From: Marinifilum_A sediminis
Lineage (GTDB): Bacteria; Bacteroidota; Bacteroidia; Bacteroidales; Marinifilaceae
Direction of reading: 5' to 3'
Assembly: GCA_947496465.1 (NCBI GenBank)
Contig: CANMCX010000002.1
Location: forward strand, 310,001 to 374,000
Length of the DNA stretch: 64,000 nt
Positions 1-9,282 of the stretch are shown one piece after another. Numbering within the stretch: position 1 is the first letter of the stretch; each line of letters starts with the position of its first letter. The notes beneath the pieces were generated by a model, which saw nothing but the letters and a program-made list of their open reading frames with translations, searched no databases and was not told where the DNA came from. A program made the translations under genes and the position numbers.

Positions 1-602
1 CAGTGAAACTCATTAGCTTTCGTTGTATCTGATAAAGATTGAATGTTTGAATGACTCACTCCGCTTCCAGGCATGATAATAATTCTATCTTTCGAAAATG
101 CCACCAAATCCTTCAATAAATCAGCACCTTCATCGGCAGTTTGCATTCCACCAGAAGTAAGAATACGGTCAGTTCCAAGATCTATTAATTGTTCCAAAGC
201 AAGTAAATGATCTTCCACCATATCAAATGCTCTATGAAAAGTAAAACTCAATGGTTTTGATAATTCTATCAACTCCTTTGTTCTTTCAGTATCAATTTTC
301 CCATCAGGTAATAAAATTCCCGAAACAATTCCATTCACACCAATCTTTTTGCATGCTTCTATATCTTTTTTCATGCACTCAAATTCAATATCCGAATAAC
401 AAAAATCAGCACCTCTGGGTCTAATGATCACATTTATGGGAATAGTAACTAAAGTTTTAGCTAATTCAATTGTAGCCAAGCTTGGTGTTGTTCCTCCTTC
501 GTATATTCCTGCGCACAACTCTATTCGATCTGCACCAGATTCCTCTGCGATAATTGCTGATTCAACAGAATAACAGCAAATTTCTAATAGTTTAGCTTTC
601 AT
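1..602 (-). CDS. cutC: Copper homeostasis protein CutC (3' end outside window)
   Basis: About 200 residues are visible, from the ATG at 602 (MKAKLLEICCYS) to the window edge; the family is usually near 245 residues, so roughly the last 45 are missing. The hallmarks of the CutC TIM-barrel family are present: ESGADRIELC near residue 22, the IRPRGADFCY segment near residue 60, and the TSGG / PGSG phosphate-loop-like segments. CutC is historically linked to copper tolerance; its biochemical role is still unsettled. It is divergent from the sensor kinase at 777, with 174 bp between them. Identity is confident, function only as good as the family annotation. Confidence 0.93.
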   Translation of the reverse strand, partial: MKAKLLEICCYSVESAIIAEESGADRIELCAGIYEGGTTPSLATIELAKTLVTIPINVIIRPRGADFCYSDIEFECMKKDIEACKKIGVNGIVSGILLPDGKIDTERTKELIELSKPLSFTFHRAFDMVEDHLLALEQLIDLGTDRILTSGGMQTADEGADLLKDLVAFSKDRIIIMPGSGVSHSNIQSLSDTTKANEFH

Positions 603-776
603 TTTATATGGTTTCTCAGATAATAAAGCCTAAAAGTATCCACTTACAAAACAATCCCCAAGTTTTCGAAAATAATTCTTAAAGAATCAATTTAACAATC
701 TTTAAATCTAATAATTACGCTAACCATATTTTTTTCACTAATTTGTAACAATTGCAAAAACAAACAAAACCCACTT

Positions 777-3700
777 ATGACCCTAAACAAACCCATCCTA
801 CTCTTAGGCTGCGTTCTATTATTTCTACAAACGCTGGCTCAACAAAATAATATTCGATTTAAGCGTATTACCATTAACGAAGGTCTTTCTCTAAGTTCAG
901 TTTACTGTATTTTTCAGGATTCTAAAGGCTTTATGTGGTTTGGAACCGAAGATGGTTTAAATCGATATGATGGTAAAAATTTCAAAATCTACAGAAGTAC
1001 TCCTGAAAATGAAAACACCATTTCACACAAATGGATAGAACAAATACATGAAGATAGTAATGGTAAATTGTGGTTCGGTTCTAGGGGCGGCTTAACCCAA
1101 TACGATCCTGTAAAAGAAAAATTCACACAATTCAGAGGTATTGGCAACAGCAAAAAACTTGTGAATGATACGATTACTACGATATTCGAATGTGAAAACA
1201 GGAAACTTTGGATTGGTACATTAAAAGGAATCAATTGTATTGATCTAGAGAATTTACAAATGTTAGAATTTAATAATTCCAAACGAATTCAAGATCGTGT
1301 AAATTGTTTTCATCAACTAGTAAATGGCAACATTCTCATCGGTTCTCAAAGTGGTCTTTACCATTTCAATTCAGCAAATAATAAATTCAAAAAAATAAAG
1401 TTTTCCGATAATGTATTAAGTGTTCAATGTATCACAAAGTTCCGTGATAATTTTCTTATCGGCAGTAATAATGGAGTTTATACTCTTGATTCGGAACTTA
1501 AAATTTTAGAACAAGCACTAGAAGATACAAACATTGAAAATATTCTGATAGACTCTTTGGCTACCATATGGATCTCAACAGATAATGCCCTACTAAGAAA
1601 AGGAGATAAGGTACTAGAATACAGTAAGGCAGTTAAATCATTTGAAGCTACTAATAGTCTCTCCATCAACACGAACAAACCTATAATTTATAGCAATTCA
1701 GGAGATATTTGGTTCGGAACATATGGGTCAGGAGTTTTTAGATTTGATGATAAAAAACATCACTATCAGAACAATTCTGCAGATCCTCAAAGCCTATCCG
1801 AGAATTCCATCAATTGTATTTATGAGGATAAAAATGGATTAATTTGGATAGGAACTTTTGGCGCTGGAATCAGTATTTACGATCCACAGGCACACAAATT
1901 CAACCTGATTAAAAATAACCCATTAAGTGAAAACAGCCTGCCTAGTAATTTTATTTGGTCGGTCTGGGAAGACAAGCAAAATAATGTATGGATAGGAACC
2001 AACAATAAAGGACTAAGCAAATACAATATCACTCGTGACAGTTTTGTTCATTACGATTTTAGAAAAAAAACAAAAAGAAATCACACCGCTATTCGAAAAG
2101 TTTTTGAAGATAGCAAGCAAAACATTTGGATAGGAACCGATGGCGACGGCTTAATCAAATTCAAGCCTAAAACTGGAAAACGAAAATACTATACAAATAT
2201 CGCTAACAATACGAACTCCCTTAGTAGCAATTCGGTTCGGGTAATTTTTGAAGATAGTGAAGGTTTACTATGGGTTGGTACTCAAAATGGTCTAAATTTA
2301 TTTAATTCTAAAACAGAAACTTTCACACAATTTAAACATTCCGATACTGATCGGAATAGCATTTCGAGCAATTTTGTTTATTCGTTGATATTTGAAGATT
2401 CCAAAGGATTAATTTGGGTTGGAACATATGGTGGTGGATTAAATTCCTACAACAAAAGCACAAAGGAATTCACAAACTATCAGTTTTCAATAAATAAAGA
2501 TAATGGAATATCAGATAATGTTGCCTTTTCGATGATAGAAGAAAAGGATGGTATTTTTTGGATTGGCACAAATAACAAACTAAATCGTTTCGATTCGAAT
2601 ACGGGTAATTTTGAACATTTTGGTACAGAACAAGGATTGCCCAACAATGTGATTTATGGAATACTCAAAGATGAAAACAATTCCCTTTGGTTAAGTACAA
2701 ACAAAGGAATCTGTAAATTTTCATTGAAAGATTATTCCTGTGATAATTTTGATATCCATGACGGTCTCCAAAGTAATGAATTCAATGGAGGTGCTTTTCA
2801 TAAAGGAAAAAGTGGAATCTTTTATTTTGGTGGTGTTTATGGTTTGAATTATATCAATCCCAACAAAAAGTACAAACAAGATGTACAACACGAAGTTGCC
2901 TTAACAAAATTAGAAATACACGGACAGCCTGTTGAAGTTTCTTCTGAATTGTCAAACACAAATAAAATTTTCTACTCGGAAGAAAATGACTCTTATTCCT
3001 TTTCAAAAAGTATTGCATACACCGATAGTATTGAATTGGATTATGAGCATCGATTTGTCTCTTTCGAATTTTCCACCTTATCGAATTTATCTCCTGATAA
3101 AATCAATTATGCATATAGACTAAAAGGACTTGAAAAAAAATGGGTTTACTCCAACAAACGAAATTTTGCCTCTTATTCAAATCTTTCACCAGGTACATAT
3201 ACATTTCAGGTAATCGTACAATATCCAAACGGAAAATGGAGTGAACAACCCAAAGATGTGATCGTACTTATTCATCCTCCATTTTATCTTACATGGTGGT
3301 TCATTCTATTTGAGATAATTATAGGCTTACTGTTTTTAGCATTTGTTTATCGCTTTTTGCTTCACCGAAAAACCAATAAACTCTTAAGTGCACAAAACGA
3401 ACAAATTAAAATAGCCAATCAAAATTTAAAGGAGTCGGAAAAAAATTTAAGAGAATTGGTCGATACAAAAAACAAGTTCTTTAGAATTATATCTCACGAT
3501 CTGAAAAACCCATTTACCAGTTTACTTTCCATTAGCGAAATGATACATGAAAACTATGAAATGGTTGATGACGATGAGAAACAAACTGGAATTCGAAAAA
3601 TTCATGAATCGGTTAAGCACATTTTCACATTACTTGAAAATTTATTAACCTGGTCCCGATCACAAACCGGTAAAATTCAATTCATTCCTGAAGTGTTTAA

Positions 3701-4142
3701 TTTATCCGATTTAATAAGTGAATCGGTGAATTTGTATAAAACATCTGCGGATAAAAAACAGATTAAACTAGTAAATGAATGTTGTGAAGAATTGTCTGTA
3801 ATTGCCGATAGAAACATGTGTAGTTCAGTTTTAAGAAATTTATTGAATAACGCACTAAAATTCTCTTATGCCGAAAGCCAAATTACTATTAGAGTAAATC
3901 CAAAAGAGAATTTTCATGAGATACAAGTTATAGATCAGGGAATTGGCATTGAAAAAGAAAATATTGAGAAGCTTTTCAGAGTTGATTTAAAATTTAAATC
4001 AACTGGTACTTCCGGAGAAAAAGGCACCGGTTTGGGCTTACTCTTGTGTAAAGAATTTGTTGAAATTAATGGAGGACAAATTAAAGTTGAGAGTGAAATA
4101 AATAAAGGAAGTGTTTTTTCATTTACACTTTCAAATTCTTAA
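777..4142 (+). CDS. Two-component-type sensor histidine kinase with periplasmic beta-propellers
   Basis: A 1121-residue inner-membrane sensor kinase. A signal peptide (about 1-21) is followed by many propeller repeats of the form EDxxGxxWxGTxxGL (about 30-700), which are two-bladed-propeller sensor repeats of the Reg_prop type. Next come a Y_Y_Y domain (about 760-835) ending in LSPGTYTF, one membrane helix (about 838-862) and a short coiled coil. The H-box is FFRIISHDLKNP with phospho-acceptor His near 907. The ATPase domain has N-box LLNNALKFS, G1 DQGIGI and G2 GTGLGL. It ends there: the receiver and AraC modules of the Bacteroidota hybrid (HTCS) regulators are absent, so phosphotransfer must go to a separate regulator not seen nearby. 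The ligand is unknown; HTCS relatives often sense glycans. Confidence 0.93.
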   Translation: MTLNKPILLLGCVLLFLQTLAQQNNIRFKRITINEGLSLSSVYCIFQDSKGFMWFGTEDGLNRYDGKNFKIYRSTPENENTISHKWIEQIHEDSNGKLWFGSRGGLTQYDPVKEKFTQFRGIGNSKKLVNDTITTIFECENRKLWIGTLKGINCIDLENLQMLEFNNSKRIQDRVNCFHQLVNGNILIGSQSGLYHFNSANNKFKKIKFSDNVLSVQCITKFRDNFLIGSNNGVYTLDSELKILEQALEDTNIENILIDSLATIWISTDNALLRKGDKVLEYSKAVKSFEATNSLSINTNKPIIYSNSGDIWFGTYGSGVFRFDDKKHHYQNNSADPQSLSENSINCIYEDKNGLIWIGTFGAGISIYDPQAHKFNLIKNNPLSENSLPSNFIWSVWEDKQNNVWIGTNNKGLSKYNITRDSFVHYDFRKKTKRNHTAIRKVFEDSKQNIWIGTDGDGLIKFKPKTGKRKYYTNIANNTNSLSSNSVRVIFEDSEGLLWVGTQNGLNLFNSKTETFTQFKHSDTDRNSISSNFVYSLIFEDSKGLIWVGTYGGGLNSYNKSTKEFTNYQFSINKDNGISDNVAFSMIEEKDGIFWIGTNNKLNRFDSNTGNFEHFGTEQGLPNNVIYGILKDENNSLWLSTNKGICKFSLKDYSCDNFDIHDGLQSNEFNGGAFHKGKSGIFYFGGVYGLNYINPNKKYKQDVQHEVALTKLEIHGQPVEVSSELSNTNKIFYSEENDSYSFSKSIAYTDSIELDYEHRFVSFEFSTLSNLSPDKINYAYRLKGLEKKWVYSNKRNFASYSNLSPGTYTFQVIVQYPNGKWSEQPKDVIVLIHPPFYLTWWFILFEIIIGLLFLAFVYRFLLHRKTNKLLSAQNEQIKIANQNLKESEKNLRELVDTKNKFFRIISHDLKNPFTSLLSISEMIHENYEMVDDDEKQTGIRKIHESVKHIFTLLENLLTWSRSQTGKIQFIPEVFNLSDLISESVNLYKTSADKKQIKLVNECCEELSVIADRNMCSSVLRNLLNNALKFSYAESQITIRVNPKENFHEIQVIDQGIGIEKENIEKLFRVDLKFKSTGTSGEKGTGLGLLLCKEFVEINGGQIKVESEINKGSVFSFTLSNS

Positions 4143-4176
4143 ATGGCTTAGAATCTCTCAAAACATGGGTGTTTGA

Positions 4177-4207
4177 TTTGAATTTCTCAATAATTTAAGG
4201 ATATTTG
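4177..4207 (+). promoter_or_regulatory. Candidate promoter of nadA
   Basis: TTTG at 4177-4180, a 19-bp spacer and GATATTTG at 4200-4207 match the Bacteroidota vegetative pattern TTTG-N19/20-TAnnTTTG with one mismatch in the downstream box. It lies about 40 bp before the nadA start codon. Confidence 0.45.
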
Positions 4208-4247
4208 CATCTGTATTTATCCAACAGATTAAGCAAAAATAGAATTG

Positions 4248-5174
4248 ATGAGAGATAAAGTTCTTCAACTGGCAAAAGAGAAAAATGCTGTAATTTTAGC
4301 ACACTATTATCAAACACCAGATATTCAGGAGATAGCGGATTTCAAAGGTGATAGTTTGGCACTAGCTCAGAAAGCAACTGAAGTGGATGCCGATATTATT
4401 TTATTTGCAGGCGTTCATTTTATGGCGGAAACTGCAAAAATATTAAATCCAAATACCAAAGTGCTCCTACCCGATTTGGAAGCAGGTTGTTCCTTAGCAG
4501 AATCTTGTCCAGCGGAGGATTTTGCAAAATTCAAGGCTAAATATCCAGATCATATGGTCATTTCATATATCAATTGTTCAGCTGAAATTAAAACGCTTTC
4601 TGATTTAATTTGCACATCTGGAAATGCAGTGCAATTGGTGGAATCTTTACCAAAAGATCAGAAGATTATTTTTGCTCCTGATAAAAATTTGGGTCGTTAC
4701 ATTAACGAAGTAACTGGTCGTGATATGGTTCTTTGGGATGGTACTTGCGAAGTTCATGATATTCTGTCTGCTGAGAAGATCATGAAAATGAAAATCGAAA
4801 ATCCAGATGCAACACTAATTGCTCATCCTGAATGTCCGCAACCTGTTTTAATGTTAGCAGATTTTGTTGGATCAACTACAGCAATGCTAAAATATACTCA
4901 AAATAGTGATGCTCAAAAGTTCATAGTAGCTACTGAAACAGGAATTTTACATCAAATGAAGAAAGATTCTCCTAATAAAGAATTTTTAATTGTTCCAGCC
5001 GATGAAACCTGTTCGTGTAACGATTGTGCTTATATGAAATTGAATACCATGGAGAAAATATATCTGGCACTGAAAAACGAAACGCCAGAAATTACGCTTC
5101 CAGATCATATCATGAAAAATGCAAAAGCTCCAATTGTTAAAATGCTAGACATGTCGAAGCAACTGCAGCTTTAA
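4248..5174 (+). CDS. nadA: Quinolinate synthase
   Basis: Makes quinolinate from iminoaspartate and dihydroxyacetone phosphate, the second step of de novo NAD synthesis, using a [4Fe-4S] cluster. The 308-residue protein has the family's three-fold repeat: ILAHYYQTPDIQ near the N-terminus, the Cys-bearing segment EAGCSLAESCP, AHPECPQPV, and the C-terminal cysteines in ETCSCNDCAYMK. The cluster ligands expected from NadA structures are therefore all present. I chose the ATG at 4248; a TTG codon sits immediately in front at 4245. No nadB or nadC is adjacent. A strong hairpin follows the stop. Confidence 0.96.
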   Translation: MRDKVLQLAKEKNAVILAHYYQTPDIQEIADFKGDSLALAQKATEVDADIILFAGVHFMAETAKILNPNTKVLLPDLEAGCSLAESCPAEDFAKFKAKYPDHMVISYINCSAEIKTLSDLICTSGNAVQLVESLPKDQKIIFAPDKNLGRYINEVTGRDMVLWDGTCEVHDILSAEKIMKMKIENPDATLIAHPECPQPVLMLADFVGSTTAMLKYTQNSDAQKFIVATETGILHQMKKDSPNKEFLIVPADETCSCNDCAYMKLNTMEKIYLALKNETPEITLPDHIMKNAKAPIVKMLDMSKQLQL

Positions 5175-5194
5175 AGCAATAAAATATAAAATTG

Positions 5195-5224
5195 AAGCCA
5201 TCACTATTGTGATGGCTTTTTTAT
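5195..5224. terminator. Bidirectional intrinsic terminator
   Basis: A perfect 10-bp stem (5195-5204 with 5209-5218, AAGCCATCAC/GTGATGGCTT) with a 4-base loop is followed by a T-rich run on the plus strand. It lies between the convergent nadA and the membrane protein gene and can serve both. Confidence 0.88.
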
Positions 5225-5225
5225 T

Positions 5226-5933
5226 TTAAGTTAGTTGTATGCCAGCATTTTCACAAGCTTCCTCAAAATGAAGCTCTTCTACTGCTTTGTAAAGAACTGC
5301 AAATGCTGAATGAATCCATATTATGGAGACAAAAACTCCTACAAATAGGCAAATAAACCCAAGAATTAGAATGAAAAATGATAGAATTCCCATACCTAAA
5401 ATAGTCCAAAAATATCCTTTGGTTAGGTAATAACTCAATTTTACGGCTTGAATTGGATCCACATTCTTTTCCATTACCAAATAAGGCACAAAAACCAATT
5501 TACAAATCATATAAACTCCAGGAATAATCAAAAGAACAATACCCAAGCCCGTAATACCTATTACTAATAGATGACTCAAAATCACAAATGAGTATTTCTT
5601 AAATCCGGAAAGTATTTCTTCAAATTGAGGATCCTTCTTTCTTACTGATTGCAAAAACATCCAATCAACACTATAATTAATTGGAGTTACAATTAGTATG
5701 TAATAGGCAAAACCAAAAATGCCCAACAAAGACATTCCCACCGAAAACGATTCTTTTTCCTGATTAAATATTTGTTCATATCCCATTGGGATATCAAGTA
5801 AACCGGCAACAATAACAGCAAGCAATAATATTAGAAAATTACTTCTTAAAATACTCCAGGCTTCCTGAAAGCAACCTCCTACCGTTGGAAATACTTTCAA
5901 TACCATATCTTCTTTACAAAAATCTACTTTCAT
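5226..5933 (-). CDS. Multi-pass membrane protein of unknown function
   Basis: A 235-residue protein with about five or six hydrophobic segments (near residues 30-50, 70-95, 115-140, 145-160, 175-200 and 200-215). The pattern, including the phrase IPGVYMICKLVFVPYLVMEKN, resembles the membrane domains of the DUF975/YciC-like superfamily seen in many bacteria, in which a conserved P/G-rich helix pair is followed by an amphipathic segment. I do not recognise a catalytic motif. The gene converges on nadA, sharing the terminator between them, and stands alone on its strand. Confidence 0.7.
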   Translation of the reverse strand: MKVDFCKEDMVLKVFPTVGGCFQEAWSILRSNFLILLLAVIVAGLLDIPMGYEQIFNQEKESFSVGMSLLGIFGFAYYILIVTPINYSVDWMFLQSVRKKDPQFEEILSGFKKYSFVILSHLLVIGITGLGIVLLIIPGVYMICKLVFVPYLVMEKNVDPIQAVKLSYYLTKGYFWTILGMGILSFFILILGFICLFVGVFVSIIWIHSAFAVLYKAVEELHFEEACENAGIQLT

Positions 5934-6166
5934 GTGGGATGATTAATATTATTGGTTCGTTAAATATAATCCATATTTATCAAGTAACGAAAATATAATT
6001 GCTCTTGAAATATTGTAGAATTCTCAATTAAATGAATTAATCGGAAATAAATGAAATTTTAGATAGGGTACATTTCATTCCATGCATCATAGATATAGAA
6101 ACAGGAAATTTCGCGATCGTTATTCCATATTTTATTCAATAATATTCTAATTAAAAATATATTGCC

Positions 6167-7468
6167 ATGAAAACAAAATTAACCTACAGATTTACGATTC
6201 TGCTTTCGGCACTTTTATTCTTATCAATTAACAGTTTTGCCGCTGAAGGTAACTTTAAAAGAAAGAAAGAGAAGAAAAAGGTACAACATGTGATCGACAC
6301 ATTGAAGTACAATGTTTACAAAGGAAAAGTTCAAGATAAAAAAACCAAAGATCCTTTAATTTTTGCCACAATTGCAGTAAAAGGAGTTAATGTTGCAACG
6401 GTATCAAATAACGAAGGAGAATTCTTATTAAAGGTTGCTAAAGATCTTCCAGTAAGTAAAATTGAAATTAGTCATATTGGTTATAAAAATCTTGAAGTTG
6501 ACATTAGCTCACTTAAGCCAAAAAGAAATGTTCTTGCTCTGGAAACAGCAACAGTTCCTCTTGATCAAATCAATATTTACCCTTTAGATCCAGAACTGTT
6601 AGTACGTAGTATTCTAAAGAAAATCAGTCAAAATTACTCTATGGATCCTAACATGATGGAAGGATTTTATAGAGAAACAGTAAGAAAAAACAGAACCTAC
6701 GTCGCAATATCCGAAGCTGTTGTTAATATCCATAAATCAGGATACAAGCAACTAAAAAATGATCAGGTGCAAATTTACAAAGGACGAATGAGTCAGGATG
6801 TTAAGAAAATGGATACCTTACTATTTAAACTACAGGGAGGTCCAAACACTACACTTTTACTGGATATCGTAAAAAATCCTTACAATTTATTGTCTCATGA
6901 TTTTCTTCAAAGCTATGATTTTAGTCTAAACTCGATTACAAAAATCAATGAAAAACTTCATTATGTAATTGAATTTAAGCAGAAAAAGGACATTGATATT
7001 CCTCTTTATTACGGAATGTTATATGTTGAATCTAATAACTTGGCTTTAACAAGTGCAAAATTTAGTTTGAATCTTGAAAATGAAAAGGAAGCAAGTCGCT
7101 TATTCATTAAAAGAAAACCTTCAGGAGTGAAAGTTACACCAACATCAGCAAACTACATTGTGAATTACTATGAATCAGATGGGAAGTGGTACTTCAACTA
7201 CGCAAGAGGTGAAATTAATTTCAAATGCAACTGGAAGCGTAAATTATTCAATACAAACTACTCAGCAATGACTGAATTAGCCATCACCGACAGAAAAGCT
7301 GACAATGTGGTTCGATTTAAATCTTATGAGAAGTTTAAGCAGAATCAGGTAATGGTTGAAGAAATTAGCAATTTCGCTGATAAAAATTTCTGGGGAGCTC
7401 ATAACACTATTGAGCCTGATCAATCAATTGAATCTGCAATTCGAAAATTGAAGCGCAAATCAAGATAG
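6167..7468 (+). CDS. Exported CarboxypepD_reg-like protein, paralogue of the gene at 9283
   Basis: A 433-residue protein with a signal peptide ending near FAAEG (about 26). A CarboxypepD_reg-like beta-sandwich (about 50-125) has the typical KGKVQDKKTKDPLIFATI... SNNEGEF signature. A conserved region of about 290 residues follows, starting at FYRETVRKNRTYVAISEAV and ending at NFWGAHNTIEPDQSI. This C-terminal region is clearly homologous to that of the protein at 9283 (for example FYRESVLKNKKYMIYSESV and NFWGDKNYIHPEESI). There is no TonB box or outer-membrane barrel of receptor size. It probably acts in the periplasm or at the outer membrane; its function is unknown. It precedes the sigma/anti-sigma pair but is separated from it by a strong hairpin. 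Confidence 0.85.
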   Translation: MKTKLTYRFTILLSALLFLSINSFAAEGNFKRKKEKKKVQHVIDTLKYNVYKGKVQDKKTKDPLIFATIAVKGVNVATVSNNEGEFLLKVAKDLPVSKIEISHIGYKNLEVDISSLKPKRNVLALETATVPLDQINIYPLDPELLVRSILKKISQNYSMDPNMMEGFYRETVRKNRTYVAISEAVVNIHKSGYKQLKNDQVQIYKGRMSQDVKKMDTLLFKLQGGPNTTLLLDIVKNPYNLLSHDFLQSYDFSLNSITKINEKLHYVIEFKQKKDIDIPLYYGMLYVESNNLALTSAKFSLNLENEKEASRLFIKRKPSGVKVTPTSANYIVNYYESDGKWYFNYARGEINFKCNWKRKLFNTNYSAMTELAITDRKADNVVRFKSYEKFKQNQVMVEEISNFADKNFWGAHNTIEPDQSIESAIRKLKRKSR

Positions 7469-7507
7469 TAAAAAAATAATAGGAACCTAAACTCATTATT
7501 TAAAATC

Positions 7508-7560
7508 AAAAGAATCGAAAAATCTTAATTGGGGAATTAGATTAATAATTCGATTCTTTT
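7508..7560 (+). terminator. Long hairpin, likely terminator of the gene ending at 7468
   Basis: Outer arms of 12 bp (7508-7519 with 7549-7560, AAAAGAATCGAA/TTCGATTCTTTT) enclose a further imperfect stem with a GGGG loop near 7531-7534. The right arm itself ends in TTTT. It isolates the upstream gene from the sigma factor operon. Confidence 0.7.
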
Positions 7561-7701
7561 GGTTCTATTCTATAAATGAGTTATTTATCTAAATAAATAC
7601 TTTTTACCCGGAATAACTTGAGCATATTACAAGGGTTTAAAGACTAAAAATCCTATCTTAGAAAGAACTTATACTTTATAAAATGGGAATACTATAACAG
7701 A

Positions 7702-8256
7702 ATGTTGGAAGATACAAACACTATATTACACAGGATTCGAAAAGGAGATTTAAATGAGTTTGAAAAGGTTTTTAAACAATATTACCCAATGCTTTGTCAT
7801 TACGCATTAAAGTTTGTGAAGGACTCAAGTCAGGCTGAAGAAATTGTTCAGGAATTATTCTGCAAACTTTGGGAAGACAGACAAAAACTTAACATTCATA
7901 CTTCGTTAAAATCGTATTTATACAGGGCAACTTACTTAAATAGCTTACAACATTTAAGAAAAAAAGGCTTAAAAAATCAATACAAAGAATACGTTAAGAA
8001 TAGTAGTTCCAATAATTTTCAAAACAATCAATTGATTGAAGAAAAGGAAATACAGAGTATTATTCAAAATACACTTTCAAATTTACCAGAAAGGTGTGGT
8101 AAGATTTTTAAAATGAGTAGATTTGAAGGATTAAAATACCAGGAAATTGCGGATAAACTTTCCATCTCGATAAAAACTGTTGAGTCAAATATGGGAAAAG
8201 CACTAAAAGCATTTCGAAAAAATTTAAAAGATTACGTTAGTATAATTGTGCTATAA
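7702..8256 (+). CDS. ECF RNA polymerase sigma factor (Bacteroidota FecI-like)
   Basis: A 184-residue sigma-70 factor with only regions 2 and 4. Region 2 spans about 20-90 (YYPMLCHYALKFVKDSSQAEEIVQELFCKLW) and region 4 about 125-175, with the helix-turn-helix RFEGLKYQEIADKLSISIKT. The length and sequence are typical of the sigma factors that Bacteroidota pair with FecR anti-sigma factors. Its stop codon is one base before the FecR start, so the two are co-transcribed. Its targets likely include the gene at 9283. No receptor with a barrel is encoded next to it, which is unusual. Confidence 0.93.
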   Translation: MLEDTNTILHRIRKGDLNEFEKVFKQYYPMLCHYALKFVKDSSQAEEIVQELFCKLWEDRQKLNIHTSLKSYLYRATYLNSLQHLRKKGLKNQYKEYVKNSSSNNFQNNQLIEEKEIQSIIQNTLSNLPERCGKIFKMSRFEGLKYQEIADKLSISIKTVESNMGKALKAFRKNLKDYVSIIVL

Positions 8257-8257
8257 A

Positions 8258-9271
8258 ATGATAAACGAAACATCACATAACATTGAATGGGAAAAGATCT
8301 CAAAATACCTGAATGGTGAAATGAGTATCGAAGAGAGGATTGCGTTTGAAAAATTGATTGATTCGAATTCGGAATATGCACAAATAGTTGCGGCATCGGA
8401 AAAGGATCTTGATTTAATAGATGAATTAAAAGAAATTGAAACAAATTTTAATGCAGATAATGCATGGACAAGCGTAAAATCTAAAATTTCCAAAAGAGAC
8501 TATAATCAATCAAACAATTCAATTAAAGCTAATTTTACTTTCAAAAAAGTATTGCAATTGGCTGCAATGATTGTAATAGTAATCGGTCTTGGTCTTGCTT
8601 CATTTTCAGCATATAATAAGTATATGTCCAGTTACAAATCATATGCTCTGGAAATGAATAGCAACAGCCAATCCATTACTCTACCCGATGGTTCTGTAGT
8701 CACATTAAATGGTGGAGCAGAATTAAAATATCCAAGAGGATTTACAAAAGAAAAACGTCAGGTTTACCTAAGCGGTGAAGCTTTTTTTGATATCGTTAAA
8801 AACCCTAAAAAACCGTTTATTATTATAGCTGAAGGTGCTGAAATTAAAGTCTTAGGAACATCATTTAATGTAATAGCTAATAATAGTAAAGTTGAAGTTC
8901 TGGTTGAATCTGGTAAAGTTCAGTTCTCTGGAATTAAAAATCCAACCAATTCCTTAATTCTGGAAAAAGGAGATTTTGGTATTCTTTCTGAAAATTCCAT
9001 TGAAAAAACAGTTATCAGAGATGATAATTATTTATCGTGGAAAACTCATAAAATGATTTTTAAGGAAATGCAATTAAAGGATGTTGCCAAAGTTATTGAA
9101 AGAACCTATCAGGTTAGCATTAAATTTGAAAACGATAGTATTGCAAAGAATCCTATTAACACCGCTTACGATAATGATCCATTGAACCGAGTTCTGGATA
9201 ATATTTGCCTAACCTACAACTTAACGTACGAGAAAAATGGAAGTCAAATTGTAATTAAATCAAGAAATTAA
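8258..9271 (+). CDS. FecR-family anti-sigma factor
   Basis: A single-pass inner-membrane protein of 337 residues. The cytoplasmic N-terminal part (about 1-85) binds the sigma factor, a membrane helix lies near 97-117 (VLQLAAMIVIVIGLGLASFSAY), and the periplasmic FecR domain runs from about 135 to 235. That domain contains LPDGSVVTLNGGAELKYP, then YLSGEAFFDIVKNPKKPF and VLGTSFNVIA. A C-terminal DUF4974-like segment follows (FKEMQLKDVAKVIERTY). I start it at the ATG at 8258, just after the sigma stop; an upstream in-frame TTG at 8246 overlaps the sigma gene and is less likely. It should hold the sigma factor inactive until a periplasmic signal arrives. Confidence 0.93.
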   Translation: MINETSHNIEWEKISKYLNGEMSIEERIAFEKLIDSNSEYAQIVAASEKDLDLIDELKEIETNFNADNAWTSVKSKISKRDYNQSNNSIKANFTFKKVLQLAAMIVIVIGLGLASFSAYNKYMSSYKSYALEMNSNSQSITLPDGSVVTLNGGAELKYPRGFTKEKRQVYLSGEAFFDIVKNPKKPFIIIAEGAEIKVLGTSFNVIANNSKVEVLVESGKVQFSGIKNPTNSLILEKGDFGILSENSIEKTVIRDDNYLSWKTHKMIFKEMQLKDVAKVIERTYQVSIKFENDSIAKNPINTAYDNDPLNRVLDNICLTYNLTYEKNGSQIVIKSRN

Positions 9272-9282
9272 GACTGATTTTA

